From a virus, in IMG/VR virus record IMGVR_UViG_3300045970_000794, positions 64,001-128,000 of that record: a stretch of DNA of 64,000 nucleotides; one strand, 5' to 3'. The stretch's first letter is position 1; each line of letters opens with the position of its first letter. The position numbers were made by a program, and so were the translations under genes. The notes beneath the pieces are model-generated. The model had not been told where the DNA came from, did no database searches, and worked only from the letters and a program-made list of their open reading frames with translations. Shown one piece after another: positions 1 to 5,506 of this stretch.

Positions 1-257
1 GATTCACTAATTTTACGTGCAAAATATATCGCTTCAATGTTTGTTGATTGAATTACTTTTTTAGCTGAAAAATAGATTAAATAATCATCAATTTCTTTAA
101 TATCTGTTTCTTCTGGTAATATACTACCAATTAATTGTAAAATATTACCAACTCTTTTATGGTATGAACTTTCACCATTATCTAAGATGTTTAAGCCTAT
201 TCTAACAAGTTCATCGGCTAATCTATTTATTTTTTCATTCATAATTTTATCGTCCAT
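1..257 (-). CDS. Hypothetical protein, C-terminus cut by window edge
   Basis: An open frame starts at the ATG at 257 (MDDKIMNEKINRLADELV...) and runs off the window edge with no stop, giving 85 codons. It is rich in Ile, Glu and Lys and looks soluble and helical. I do not recognise a family. The start is supported by a perfect TTG-N20-TATCTTTG promoter about 26 nt upstream. There is no Shine-Dalgarno sequence; the start is preceded by TTAAAATT, as for most genes here. Confidence 0.75.
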   Translation of the reverse strand, partial: MDDKIMNEKINRLADELVRIGLNILDNGESSYHKRVGNILQLIGSILPEETDIKEIDDYLIYFSAKKVIQSTNIEAIYFARKISE

Positions 258-282
258 AATTTTAAATTTAAATTGTGAATGA

Positions 283-313
283 CAAAGATACAAAATTAAA
301 ACTAAAATTGCAA
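283..313 (-). promoter_or_regulatory. Bacteroidota-type promoter
   Basis: On the minus strand TTG (313-311) and TATCTTTG (290-283) are separated by exactly 20 bp, matching the Bacteroidota primary sigma consensus TTG / TAnnTTTG. It drives the gene starting at 257. Confidence 0.75.
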
Positions 314-323
314 TAAAAATTGC

Positions 324-349
324 AAAAAAAAATCCCACAATATGTGGGA
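324..349 (-). terminator. Intrinsic terminator closing tRNA cluster 1
   Basis: A perfect 7-bp hairpin (TCCCACA/TGTGGGA, 3-nt loop) is followed on the minus strand by nine T residues. It lies just after the last tRNA fragment of cluster 1. Confidence 0.85.
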
Positions 350-364
350 CCTTATATTTTATGT

Positions 365-402
365 AACCCTTGAGGGATTCGAACCCCCAAATCTCTTCGT
401 TT
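365..402 (-). tRNA. 3' half of an interrupted tRNA gene
   Basis: The minus strand reads GAAG, a 6-7 nt variable region, a perfect T-arm (GGGGG-TTCGAAT-CCCTC) and acceptor strand AAGGGTT, with no encoded CCA. No 5' half is adjacent; immediately upstream is the stop of an HNH gene. The matching 5' half (acceptor GGCCCTT, D-arm, start of an anticodon stem CTTC) lies at 1219-1251. The two acceptor strands pair over 7 positions and CTTC pairs with GAAG. I infer one tRNA split in its anticodon loop by about 820 nt. Confidence 0.65.
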
Positions 403-1069
403 ATATTATCTCATATTTTTTACACCATTTTCTAACAGCATTATCACTTACACCATATATTTTTCCAATACCAACAAATGAATTAGAAGCTAGTAACTCA
501 ATCAATTCTTTTTTATTTGGCCAAATCAATTTTCTATTTTCGAGCCTATCAAACCTAATGGTTCTTTTATCTATTTTATTTTTAGAATTATTAATATTAT
601 AAACTTTACTACCTTGACAATGAGTATCAAGTGTTGAGTTACAATTTGGGCACGCAAATCTTAAATTATTTAATCTATTATCATTATTAACACCATTTAT
701 ATGGTCCAGTATTAATACTAATTTATCACCCATCCATTCACCAATATTACCACATTTAAAACATTTATATTCTATTAAATTATCATCCATTATTCTTTTT
801 TTAACGCTACCTCTACCACAATGTGAATTATGACAAAATAATTTATCATAATCAAGTTTATTTAACTTACCTTCACTCTGTAATTTTTTAGTAATTTCTG
901 ATTTACTTAAAAAATGGTCAGTATTAATTGACCATTCGTTTAATTTTTTATTTAATAATCTATAAGAACTAGCTGATTCATTTCTATTAAATGCTAATAA
1001 AACTTGTCTTAATGTTTCTGAATTTAATACAATATCTTGTAAAATTTCTTTTTCATATTTTATTTTCAT
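401..1069 (-). CDS. HNH homing endonuclease
   Basis: A 222-aa protein with an HNH nuclease core around residues 115-150 (LDHINGVNNDNRLNNLRFAC, then PNC), framed by zinc-binding cysteine pairs (CHNSHC, CFKC). A C-terminal helix-turn-helix (GIGKIYGVSDNAVRKW) and an N-terminal HTH-like segment probably bind DNA. It lies between the two halves of a split tRNA, together with an atypical tRNA-Arg, so the tRNA is the likely insertion site. It is a free-standing mobile nuclease of the kind common in large phages. No group I intron core was recognised around it. Confidence 0.85.
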   Translation of the reverse strand: MKIKYEKEILQDIVLNSETLRQVLLAFNRNESASSYRLLNKKLNEWSINTDHFLSKSEITKKLQSEGKLNKLDYDKLFCHNSHCGRGSVKKRIMDDNLIEYKCFKCGNIGEWMGDKLVLILDHINGVNNDNRLNNLRFACPNCNSTLDTHCQGSKVYNINNSKNKIDKRTIRFDRLENRKLIWPNKKELIELLASNSFVGIGKIYGVSDNAVRKWCKKYEII

Positions 1070-1129
1070 AATCGAACCTTTATTATATAAATATTATGAT
1101 ATAATTAAAAGTTCGATTTATCATTTTGT

Positions 1130-1207
1130 ACGGATGGAGGGACTCGAACCCCCAGTTGCAACTCCATTACGATTACTGAGTTCGTAGCTCAGCTCGGTTA
1201 CATCCGC
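1130..1207 (-). tRNA. Atypical tRNA-Arg(ACG), no recognisable D-arm
   Basis: The ends pair as a 7-bp acceptor (GCGGATG/CATCCGT) and there is a normal T-arm (GGGGG-TTCGAGT-CCCTC). A perfect 5-bp anticodon stem CTGAG/CTCAG closes the canonical loop CTACGAA, anticodon ACG (Arg). However, only TAACCGAG separates the acceptor from the anticodon stem, so no D-arm fits. About 22 nt (TAATCGTAATGGAGTTG...) lie between the anticodon arm and the T-arm. The gene sits inside the segment that splits another tRNA. No CCA is encoded. Whether it is charged and decodes is unknown. Confidence 0.6.
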
Positions 1208-1218
1208 ATATAAATTAT

Positions 1219-1251
1219 GTGAAGTGCTGTATCCAATTTAGCTAAAGGGCC
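1219..1251 (-). tRNA. 5' half of the interrupted tRNA gene
   Basis: The minus strand reads acceptor GGCCCTT, TA, D-arm GCTAAATTGGATACAGC and A-CTTC, then departs from tRNA consensus. It pairs with the orphan 3' half at 365-402. Neither half shows a complete anticodon loop, so the identity cannot be read. Confidence 0.65.
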
Positions 1252-1274
1252 ATAATCTTGGTAATAATTTTGGT

Positions 1275-1345
1275 AGTCTTATTAGGACTCGAACCTAAAC
1301 GATGGAGGTAGAAGCTCCAGATGCTGTCCATTACATCATAAGACC
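1275..1345 (-). tRNA. tRNA-Arg(TCT)
   Basis: A conventional 71-nt tRNA: acceptor GGTCTTA/TAAGACT, D-arm with ATG..CAT stem, anticodon stem TGGAG/CTCCA with loop CTTCTAC (anticodon TCT) and a normal T-arm. It would read AGA, a common Arg codon in AT-rich genomes. No CCA encoded. Confidence 0.88.
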
Positions 1346-1352
1346 AAATAGT

Positions 1353-1431
1353 ACCCACAGAGGGATTCGAACCCCCATCTTCCACTCCAATTACGATTAG
1401 CTGCTTAGAAGGCAACCTCGGTTATGTAGGC
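1353..1431 (-). tRNA. Atypical tRNA-Arg(TCT), no recognisable D-arm
   Basis: Acceptor GCCTACA/TGTGGGT and T-arm GGGGG-TTCGAAT-CCCTC are clear. Anticodon stem GTTGC/GCAGC closes loop CTTCTAA (TCT). As in the Arg(ACG) gene at 1130, only an 8-nt linker starting TAACCGAG precedes the anticodon stem, and an extended stretch beginning TAATCGTAATTGGAGT follows it. It duplicates the anticodon of the normal tRNA next door at 1275-1345, so it may be a variant isoacceptor or a decaying copy. Confidence 0.6.
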
Positions 1432-1440
1432 ATTTGTTGA

Positions 1441-1518
1441 ACCGATGATGGGGGTCGAACCCATATTTACAACTCCATTACAGATAACAGTTTCGAAGAC
1501 TGAACTGGTTACATCGGC
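1441..1518 (-). tRNA. Atypical tRNA-Arg(TCG), no recognisable D-arm
   Basis: Acceptor GCCGATG/CATCGGT. The anticodon loop CTTCGAA (TCG, reads CGA) is closed by CAGT/ACTG. The T-arm has loop TTCGACC. A short TAACCA-type linker replaces the D-arm and the long post-anticodon segment TTATCTGTAATGGAGTTG resembles the other atypical genes. Third member of this group. Confidence 0.55.
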
Positions 1519-1526
1519 ATAATTGT

Positions 1527-1598
1527 AGTTCCAATGGGAGTCGAACCCATAACTAAGCCTTAGGAGGGCTTCATTTTAATCCATTAAACTATGGAACT
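1527..1598 (-). tRNA. tRNA-Arg(CCT)
   Basis: A 72-nt tRNA: acceptor AGTTCCA/TGGAACT, anticodon stem AAGCC/GGCTT, loop CTCCTAA (CCT, reads AGG), T-arm ATGGG-TTCGACT-CCCAT. D-arm present. No CCA encoded. Confidence 0.88.
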
Positions 1599-1604
1599 AT
1601 TTGT

Positions 1605-1673
1605 ACCGAGTATGGGAGTCGAACCCACTTGCACCACCCTTATGAGAGGCGGTTCTTACCACTAAGCCTCGGC
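1605..1673 (-). tRNA. tRNA with CAT anticodon (Met or Ile2)
   Basis: A 69-nt tRNA: acceptor GCCGAGG/ACTCGGT (last pair mismatched), short D-arm CTT-AGTGGT-AAG, anticodon stem CGCCT/GGGTG with loop CTCATAA, and a normal T-arm. CAT may be elongator Met or, if lysidine-modified, Ile for ATA. It lacks the three consecutive G-C pairs seen in the initiator tRNA at 12517. Confidence 0.8.
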
Positions 1674-1686
1674 TTCTTTATCTAGC

Positions 1687-1799
1687 TAAACAAGTGATGT
1701 GGATTAACCGATATTGCATCGGGAATTAACCTCGGTTGGTGACTATTACCTTTGGACAGTAACGTCTCCACATCAGCCATCGTCTTTTGAACTTGTTTA
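1687..1799 (-). ncRNA. Multi-branched structured RNA element between tRNAs
   Basis: This 113-nt spacer is closed by a perfect 9-bp inverted repeat (TAAACAAGT 1687-1695 / ACTTGTTTA 1791-1799). A perfect 7-bp helix GATGTGG/CCACATC (1696-1702/1768-1774) stacks on it. Inside are CCGAT/ATCGG, AACC/GGTT and TTAC/GTAA hairpins. It has no T-arm or D-arm, and its only overlapping frame is an artefact. By eye it resembles no RNA family I know. The flanking genes are minus-strand tRNAs, so it is probably transcribed with them. Confidence 0.5.
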
Positions 1800-1812
1800 A
1801 CTGCGTTTTTGC

Positions 1813-1897
1813 TCGTCCTGTAGGATTCGAACCTACGATTGGGATTTCTCCACGGCAGATTAACAGTCTGCTGCCATAACCACTCGGCCAAAGACGA
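1813..1897 (-). tRNA. Type II tRNA with GTT anticodon (Asn codon)
   Basis: An 85-nt tRNA: acceptor TCGTCTT/AGGACGA, D-arm, anticodon stem GCAGA/TCTGC with loop CTGTTAA (anticodon GTT) and T-arm GTAGG-TTCGAAT-CCTAC. It has a long variable arm with a GGA-GAAA-TCC hairpin. Long variable arms normally mark Ser, Leu or bacterial Tyr tRNAs, and the body resembles tRNA-Tyr, yet the anticodon reads Asn codons. Aminoacylation identity is therefore open. Confidence 0.8.
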
Positions 1898-1904
1898 ATA
1901 TTGC

Positions 1905-1976
1905 GGACAAGGAGGGGTTCGAACCCACGACCCTTTGCTTAACAGGCAAACGCTACTACCGCTGAGCTACATGTCC
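1905..1976 (-). tRNA. tRNA-Asn(GTT)
   Basis: A conventional 72-nt tRNA: acceptor GGACATG/CTTGTCC (one mismatch), D-arm TAGCTCAGCGGTAGTAGCG, anticodon stem TTTGC/GCAAA with loop CTGTTAA, and a normal T-arm. It shares its anticodon with the type II gene just upstream. Confidence 0.9.
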
Positions 1977-1986
1977 ATATTTTTGT

Positions 1987-2066
1987 ACTGATGGAGGGAT
2001 TCGAACCCCCGTTTTCAACTTACCGCTACGATTATCCAAGATATAAGCTTGGTTCGGTACATCAGC
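1987..2066 (-). tRNA. Atypical tRNA-Ile(TAT), no recognisable D-arm
   Basis: Acceptor GCTGATG/CATCAGT, T-arm GGGGG-TTCGAAT-CCCTC, anticodon stem CCAAG/CTTGG with loop CTTATAT (TAT, reads ATA). Only TACCGAA precedes the anticodon stem. In this copy TACCG can pair perfectly with CGGTA located after the anticodon arm, so the helix that should be a D-stem may enclose the anticodon arm. Fourth member of the atypical group. Confidence 0.55.
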
Positions 2067-2107
2067 ATATTTTGGTGCGTCTCTCAACACCTAACAACCC
2101 GCAGATT

Positions 2108-2155
2108 GGTTTGTGTAATAGAACTATTGCTTCTATTCTAAGTATGGGAGAAACC
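2108..2155. other. Mini cruciform element next to HNH gene
   Basis: GGTTT (2108-2112) and AAACC (2151-2155) enclose a perfect 7-bp hairpin AATAGAA-CTATTGC-TTCTATT. It is not a complete tRNA: no T-arm is visible. It may be a tRNA remnant, an RNA processing signal, or the recognition context of the adjacent HNH nuclease. Confidence 0.3.
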
Positions 2156-2159
2156 TGTT

Positions 2160-2744
2160 TCATTTTTTAAATCGTGTAGAAACATCAAGTAAATACTCTT
2201 CATGATGCAACTCTCTGTGGCAATTTGAACATACTAAAATGCACTTATCTAATTCTAATTTTATTTTATCCCAAGATAAAGTAGAATATTTTGATATTGT
2301 GAAATCTTTTACAGCTGTATCTTCATGGTGAAATTCTAACGCTCGGTTACATTTTGAATAACCACATATTTTACAACAACCACCCTTATATTCAATAGCT
2401 TTTTCTTTGATTTTTTGTCTATGCGATTTAACTCGAATATAATTATCAATTTTTTTCTCAACCTCAGTTAATTGGCGATTTTTATTATCACAATACTTTA
2501 AAATAGTACTTCTACTAACGTTAAAATTTATAGATGTCTCATCCAACGTATGTGTTCTATAAAAATTATTCATTTTCACTTTTTCATCATCAGTTAAATG
2601 AATTTTACCATCACCATCTAACCCACATCCTTTGCAGTGATAAGAAATTGTCGCACCAGCACAATTTAACTCAATTTTTATCTCATTATAGGTTTTACCT
2701 TCTAATCTTAATTTAATTATTTTATCTTTCAAAGTTGTCTTCAT
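2160..2744 (-). CDS. HNH homing endonuclease with HTH domains
   Basis: A 194-aa protein. The C-terminal HNH fold holds CCKICGYSKCNRALEFHHED, then ILVCSNCHRELHHEE, with two CxxC zinc pairs. The N-terminal half has two helix-turn-helix-like stretches (GKTYNEIKIELNCAGATIS; LDETSINFNVSRSTILKYC) that probably recognise DNA. It is a free-standing nuclease between tRNA-Ile(TAT) and tRNA-Ile(GAT). It ends in TGA, unlike most neighbours, which use TAA. Confidence 0.85.
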   Translation of the reverse strand: MKTTLKDKIIKLRLEGKTYNEIKIELNCAGATISYHCKGCGLDGDGKIHLTDDEKVKMNNFYRTHTLDETSINFNVSRSTILKYCDNKNRQLTEVEKKIDNYIRVKSHRQKIKEKAIEYKGGCCKICGYSKCNRALEFHHEDTAVKDFTISKYSTLSWDKIKLELDKCILVCSNCHRELHHEEYLLDVSTRFKK

Positions 2745-2812
2745 GTTATATCATCATATGATATAAATATAACGAACATTCGAAAAAATGTAAATACTTT
2801 TAAATTAATTGT

Positions 2813-2884
2813 CGGCTTACTTAGATTTGAACTAAGAATACCACCTTATCAGGGTGACGTGATAACCAATTTCACTATAAGCCG
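2813..2884 (-). tRNA. tRNA-Ile(GAT)
   Basis: A conventional 72-nt cloverleaf: acceptor CGGCTTA/TAAGCCG, D-arm GTGAAATTGGTTATCAC, anticodon stem TCACC/GGTGG, loop CTGATAA (GAT), T-arm CTTAG-TTCAAAT-CTAAG. No CCA encoded. Confidence 0.92.
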
Positions 2885-2888
2885 TTTT

Positions 2889-2951
2889 GCCTGTTCCCGT
2901 TTCCAGTTAGAGGACTTTGGCCAGAGTTTTATGGTGAGGAAACTCGTAGGC
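2889..2951 (-). ncRNA. Structured 63-nt spacer element
   Basis: Nested helices GCCT/AGGC (2889-2892/2948-2951) and GTTTCC/GGAAAC (2899-2904/2938-2943) enclose a loop containing TGGCCA. It sits between two complete tRNAs and has tRNA-like length but no T-arm. It could be a degenerate tRNA or a small structured RNA. I see no coding potential. Confidence 0.35.
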
Positions 2952-2965
2952 ATTTTAACCAAGTG

Positions 2966-3040
2966 GGTGCCATATGGGGTTCGAACCCATGACCCTCAGA
3001 ACCACAATCTGATACTCTAACCAGCTGAGCTAATGACACC
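2966..3040 (-). tRNA. tRNA-His(GTG)
   Basis: A conventional 75-nt tRNA: acceptor GGTGTCA/TGGCACC, D-arm TAGCTCAGCTGGTTAGAGTA, anticodon stem TCAGA/TCTGA, loop TTGTGGT (GTG), T-arm ATGGG-TTCGAAC-CCCAT. Bacterial histidylation needs a G at -1; the base before G1 on the minus strand is T, so G-1 would have to come from elsewhere or be dispensable. Confidence 0.88.
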
Positions 3041-3052
3041 ATTTAATTACAC

Positions 3053-3709
3053 TTATATTATTCGACCTTTCATCCATCCATTATTTAAATAATCTTTATA
3101 ATCTTCTTTTTTAATCTTCTTATTTATACCATTTTTTGTAACCCAGCAAGTACCATAAGATGGGTTTTTAATACCATCATATTTACCCTTCTTCACCTCA
3201 CTCATTTTATTTTTAGTATCTAGCGTGTGGTACTTATTGTTAAAATTAAAACCAATTCTAATTACAGTATCATATATCCCTTCAGAATGTAATTTTTTAA
3301 TTTTATCAGATATTTTTTTTCTATATTCAATATCAAATTCTTTATTTTGTTTTCGTTTTTCACTATTAGCTAATCCAGCACACTTAGAACGATGTCTTTG
3401 TTGCTCTTCACTTATATAACCACCTTCACCACCACCTTTTAAATTCATACAATTAATATCAGTAATCATTTCTGGGGTTATAGATTTTTTCTCTGCCTCA
3501 ATTAATAATTCCCTATTTTCAAAAAACTCTAATATCTCTTTAATATGACTATCTTTACCATATTTTCTTATTGAACGTCTTAACCGTTTACCAGAGCCCA
3601 TATAACCATCATCTATATTATTGGTACTATGCATTCCAATATAATATCTACCAGTAATTAAACATACTGTTTTGTAGATATAATGAATATTCGCTTTTTT
3701 TCTTGCCAT
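3053..3709 (-). CDS. GIY-YIG homing endonuclease
   Basis: A 218-aa protein beginning MARKKANIHYIYKTVCL. The GIY-YIG signature appears as HYIYKT...GRYYIGMHS near residues 8-25, followed by the conserved Arg/Lys helix (GSGKRLRRSIRKYGKDSH) and a glutamate in the catalytic position. The C-terminal part is basic and probably binds DNA. The upstream in-frame start at 3793 lies inside the tRNA-Ser gene, so the internal ATG at 3709 is preferred. It is a free-standing nuclease in the tRNA cluster. Confidence 0.85.
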   Translation of the reverse strand: MARKKANIHYIYKTVCLITGRYYIGMHSTNNIDDGYMGSGKRLRRSIRKYGKDSHIKEILEFFENRELLIEAEKKSITPEMITDINCMNLKGGGEGGYISEEQQRHRSKCAGLANSEKRKQNKEFDIEYRKKISDKIKKLHSEGIYDTVIRIGFNFNNKYHTLDTKNKMSEVKKGKYDGIKNPSYGTCWVTKNGINKKIKKEDYKDYLNNGWMKGRII

Positions 3710-3760
3710 ATATTTACATTTTAATATAAATATACGACAAAGTACAAAAAAGTCAAGGGC

Positions 3761-3842
3761 GGAAGATGAGGGAATCGAACCCCGTACAGTCACCCGTACC
3801 CCTAGGGTTCAAGCCTAGTTCGCCACCTTGGCGGTGCCTTCC
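3761..3842 (-). tRNA. tRNA-Ser(TGA), type II
   Basis: An 82-nt type II tRNA: acceptor GGAAGGC/ATCTTCC, D-stem CGCC/GGCG, anticodon stem CTAGG/CCTAG with loop CTTGAAC (TGA), and a long variable arm (GTAC...GTAC) as expected for Ser. T-loop TTCGATT. No CCA encoded. Confidence 0.85.
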
Positions 3843-3844
3843 AT

Positions 3845-4231
3845 TTATTTGATATCTAATCCAAGTGTTAGTAAATCATCTTTCCTTAAAACTATTAGTT
3901 TATATGGGAAATCTCGCCATTTAGCTTCATCCCTTTCATTTTCATATCCTTTAACTTCAACATATATGTCTTCTTTAACCAAAAAGAAATCTGGTATGTA
4001 ATAACATAATTTTTTATTATAATGATATGGAAATTTAATTTGATTACGCTTCCACTTAATTTTATTCTTATCGAGATATTTTACATATTCTAATTCCCAA
4101 GTACTATCCAATTCAACCCTACCAGCTGATTCGCTAATGTAAACACAACGTTTACTATTTTTATAAGTACCTTTATTCGCTTTAGCTTTAGGTTTAGCTT
4201 TAATAGCTGTTTTTTTCTTTTTCTTTATCAT
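3845..4231 (-). CDS. PD-(D/E)XK nuclease, homing-type
   Basis: A 128-aa basic protein. Residues 35-128 match the small PD-(D/E)XK nuclease fold: STWELEYVKYL, then KFPYHYNKKLCYYIPDFFLV with the catalytic Asp in IPDF, then YVEVKGYENERD with the E-x-K pair. A Lys-rich N-terminus may contact DNA. Related proteins in T4-like and other large phages are free-standing homing nucleases, and the setting inside a tRNA cluster fits. It follows tRNA-Ser by 3 nt. Confidence 0.75.
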   Translation of the reverse strand: MIKKKKKTAIKAKPKAKANKGTYKNSKRCVYISESAGRVELDSTWELEYVKYLDKNKIKWKRNQIKFPYHYNKKLCYYIPDFFLVKEDIYVEVKGYENERDEAKWRDFPYKLIVLRKDDLLTLGLDIK

Positions 4232-4269
4232 AAAACTTAGTTTATAATAAATATCTCAATTATAAGATT

Positions 4270-4349
4270 GGCGTATAGATTCGAACCTATGAACCCCAAA
4301 GGGTCACCTGTCTCCACGACAGGTTGCTTTAAACCACTCAACCAACGCC
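4270..4349 (-). tRNA. Type II tRNA, probably Ser-like; anticodon ambiguous (GGA or TGG)
   Basis: An 80-nt tRNA: 5' GGCGT pairs with ACGCC, the D-arm is Ser-like (GGTTGAGTGGTTTAAAGCAACC) and the variable arm is long (ACCC/GGGTT). The anticodon hairpin is ACCTGTC/GACAGGT around GTGGA, so the 7-nt loop reads CGTGGAG. That puts TGG in the anticodon slot with a non-canonical G33, or GGA (Ser) if the helix opens by a pair. The T-stem is weak (ATAG/CTAT). Confidence 0.6.
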
Positions 4350-4356
4350 TTCTGCA

Positions 4357-4443
4357 CATTCGTAGGGAGTCGAACCCTCATCTAATCTTACGACCCTTAA
4401 AGGACTGGGTTGGAGCCAGCTAGTCACGCCTCATGAGCGAATG
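4357..4443 (-). tRNA. tRNA with CCA anticodon (Trp), extended variable region
   Basis: An 87-nt gene: acceptor CATTCG/CGAATG, anticodon stem GCTGG/CCAGT with loop CTCCAAC (CCA), T-arm AGGG-TTCGACT-CCCT. After the anticodon arm come a CCTTTAAGG hairpin and GGTCGTAAGATTAGAT, giving an unusually long variable region with the recurrent GTC-GTAA-GAT mini-hairpin. Trp tRNAs are normally type I. Confidence 0.65.
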
Positions 4444-4450
4444 TATATTG

Positions 4451-4530
4451 CACGAGCGAGAGGACTCGAACCCCTACACCTTTCGGCACTGTTTTGGAGA
4501 CAGCTTATCTCACCAATGAATGCACTCGTG
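4451..4530 (-). tRNA. tRNA with CCA anticodon (Trp), GNRA variable arm
   Basis: Acceptor CACGAGT/GCTCGTG, D-arm present, anticodon stem GCTGT/ACAGT with loop CTCCAAA (CCA), T-arm with loop TTCGAGT. The variable region folds as GCC-GAAA-GGT, a GNRA-capped mini arm. A second CCA tRNA lies next to it at 4357-4443. Confidence 0.75.
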
Positions 4531-4575
4531 TTTATTACCAAGATGTCAATGAACTTTATTCACTTATTATTTTTG

Positions 4576-4649
4576 GGTGTTTGAGGATAATCGAAATCCC
4601 TCTTCCACTTTCACAGAGTGGTATGCTAACCGCTTACAACACAAACACC
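4576..4649 (-). tRNA. tRNA-His(GTG), second copy
   Basis: A 74-nt tRNA: acceptor GGTGTTT/AAACACC, anticodon stem CCACT/AGTGG with loop CTGTGAA (GTG). The T-arm is GGGAT-TTCGATT-ATCCT, with a T-A instead of the usual G-C closing pair. Its sequence differs strongly from the His tRNA at 2966. Confidence 0.82.
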
Positions 4650-4654
4650 ATATA

Positions 4655-4687
4655 AACAAAAAACCCCGACTTTTTATGGTCGGGGTT
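4655..4687 (-). terminator. Intrinsic terminator upstream of tRNA cluster 1
   Basis: A perfect 9-bp GC-rich hairpin AACCCCGAC/GTCGGGGTT is followed on the minus strand by TTTTTT. It lies between the strong promoter at 4863 and the first tRNA, so it either ends a short RNA or acts as a leaky attenuator for the cluster. Confidence 0.85.
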
Positions 4688-4856
4688 CGTTATCCTGTAT
4701 TATGATTATATTTTTACATACTATCCATTTAGGCATACCCTGACCGTCTCAATACGACTATTACGTCTCATCGAGTTAATCCAATTCATATGTATGCTAA
4801 TGTTTTTCATAATAAAATTTCTTTTACAATTAATAAATATGTGTTACTTTTAAATT
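4662..4856 (-). ncRNA. Candidate about 195-nt small RNA or leader
   Basis: This stretch is bounded by a perfect promoter (4863-4893) and a strong terminator (4655-4687), so a discrete transcript of about 195 nt is expected. It contains no convincing frame. A 6-bp helix GCATAC/GTATGC encloses GAC/GTC hairpins and two copies of GAGACG. It could be an independent regulatory RNA or an attenuator leader for the tRNA cluster. No family was recognised. Confidence 0.5.
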
Positions 4857-4862
4857 ATACTA

Positions 4863-4893
4863 CAAATTTACAAACTATTTTATTAAAAAGCAA
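4863..4893 (-). promoter_or_regulatory. Strong Bacteroidota-type promoter of tRNA cluster 1
   Basis: TTG (4893-4891), 20-bp spacer, TAAATTTG (4870-4863). About 40 bp including the spacer is near-identical to the promoter of tRNA cluster 2 at 13925 and similar to the Ro-gene promoter at 24326, which points to a repeated dedicated promoter cassette. Confidence 0.85.
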
Positions 4894-4942
4894 GTTTTTT
4901 GCAATTATTTTTCATTTATTTTTTAAGTTACTGATTATTAGG

Positions 4943-5494
4943 TTATTGTTTTTTATAAATTCCAACAAATTTACCCGCTTGGAAGAATTCAAACCCATTA
5001 GGTATATTCTTTTTAAAAAGGTAACTATATAAATCCATTCTTCGATTACTTGATGGGGTTTCACCTTTACGAGAATTATATGTTGGCTCAGCGAAAATCA
5101 TTTGAAGTGGTATATCAGCATCATTTAATTTACCAAGAGCACTAGCGATAATACTCTTAACTGTATTCATAATCATAATTACGTCACCTTTATTTGACGT
5201 ATCAGCGAATAAACCTTCATCTTCTCTAAAACTAACATCTAAATAAGCACCATTTTCATCATGATTTAAATTAAGTTTTTTAAGTAATTCCATAAGTAAA
5301 TCTATTGATACTATGTCATTAGCAATTATAACTTCAATCTTATATTCACCATGTTTTTCATTTGGTACTCTGAATTTGTATAAGAAATTAATTAAATTAC
5401 CACGAATTACATTAACTGTTTGTATGAACGGTAAACCATCACCTTCACCAAACTCTTTTAATAATGCTTCCCTTAATTTAAGTTGTATATTCAT
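4943..5494 (-). CDS. Hypothetical phage protein
   Basis: A 183-aa soluble mixed alpha/beta protein with no recognised motif, signal peptide or membrane segment. It starts MNIQLKLREALLKEFGEG and includes a basic tract (SRKGETPSSNRRMD). It lies 13 nt downstream of the CCA-adding enzyme gene and is probably co-transcribed with it. Function unknown. Confidence 0.75.
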   Translation of the reverse strand: MNIQLKLREALLKEFGEGDGLPFIQTVNVIRGNLINFLYKFRVPNEKHGEYKIEVIIANDIVSIDLLMELLKKLNLNHDENGAYLDVSFREDEGLFADTSNKGDVIMIMNTVKSIIASALGKLNDADIPLQMIFAEPTYNSRKGETPSSNRRMDLYSYLFKKNIPNGFEFFQAGKFVGIYKKQ

Positions 5495-5506
5495 AAAATA
5501 ATTTTA

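Noticed and set aside
342-602. Plus-strand 86-codon frame
   Set aside because: It covers the terminator and the antisense of the HNH gene; no family resemblance and wrong strand for the region.
1682-1891. Minus-strand 69-codon frame
   Set aside because: It lies over the structured element at 1687-1799 and the type II tRNA; its protein has no plausible features.
1130-2066. Small introns in the atypical tRNAs
   Set aside because: Total lengths (77-80 nt) leave no room for an intron, and no intron-like boundaries or cores are visible.
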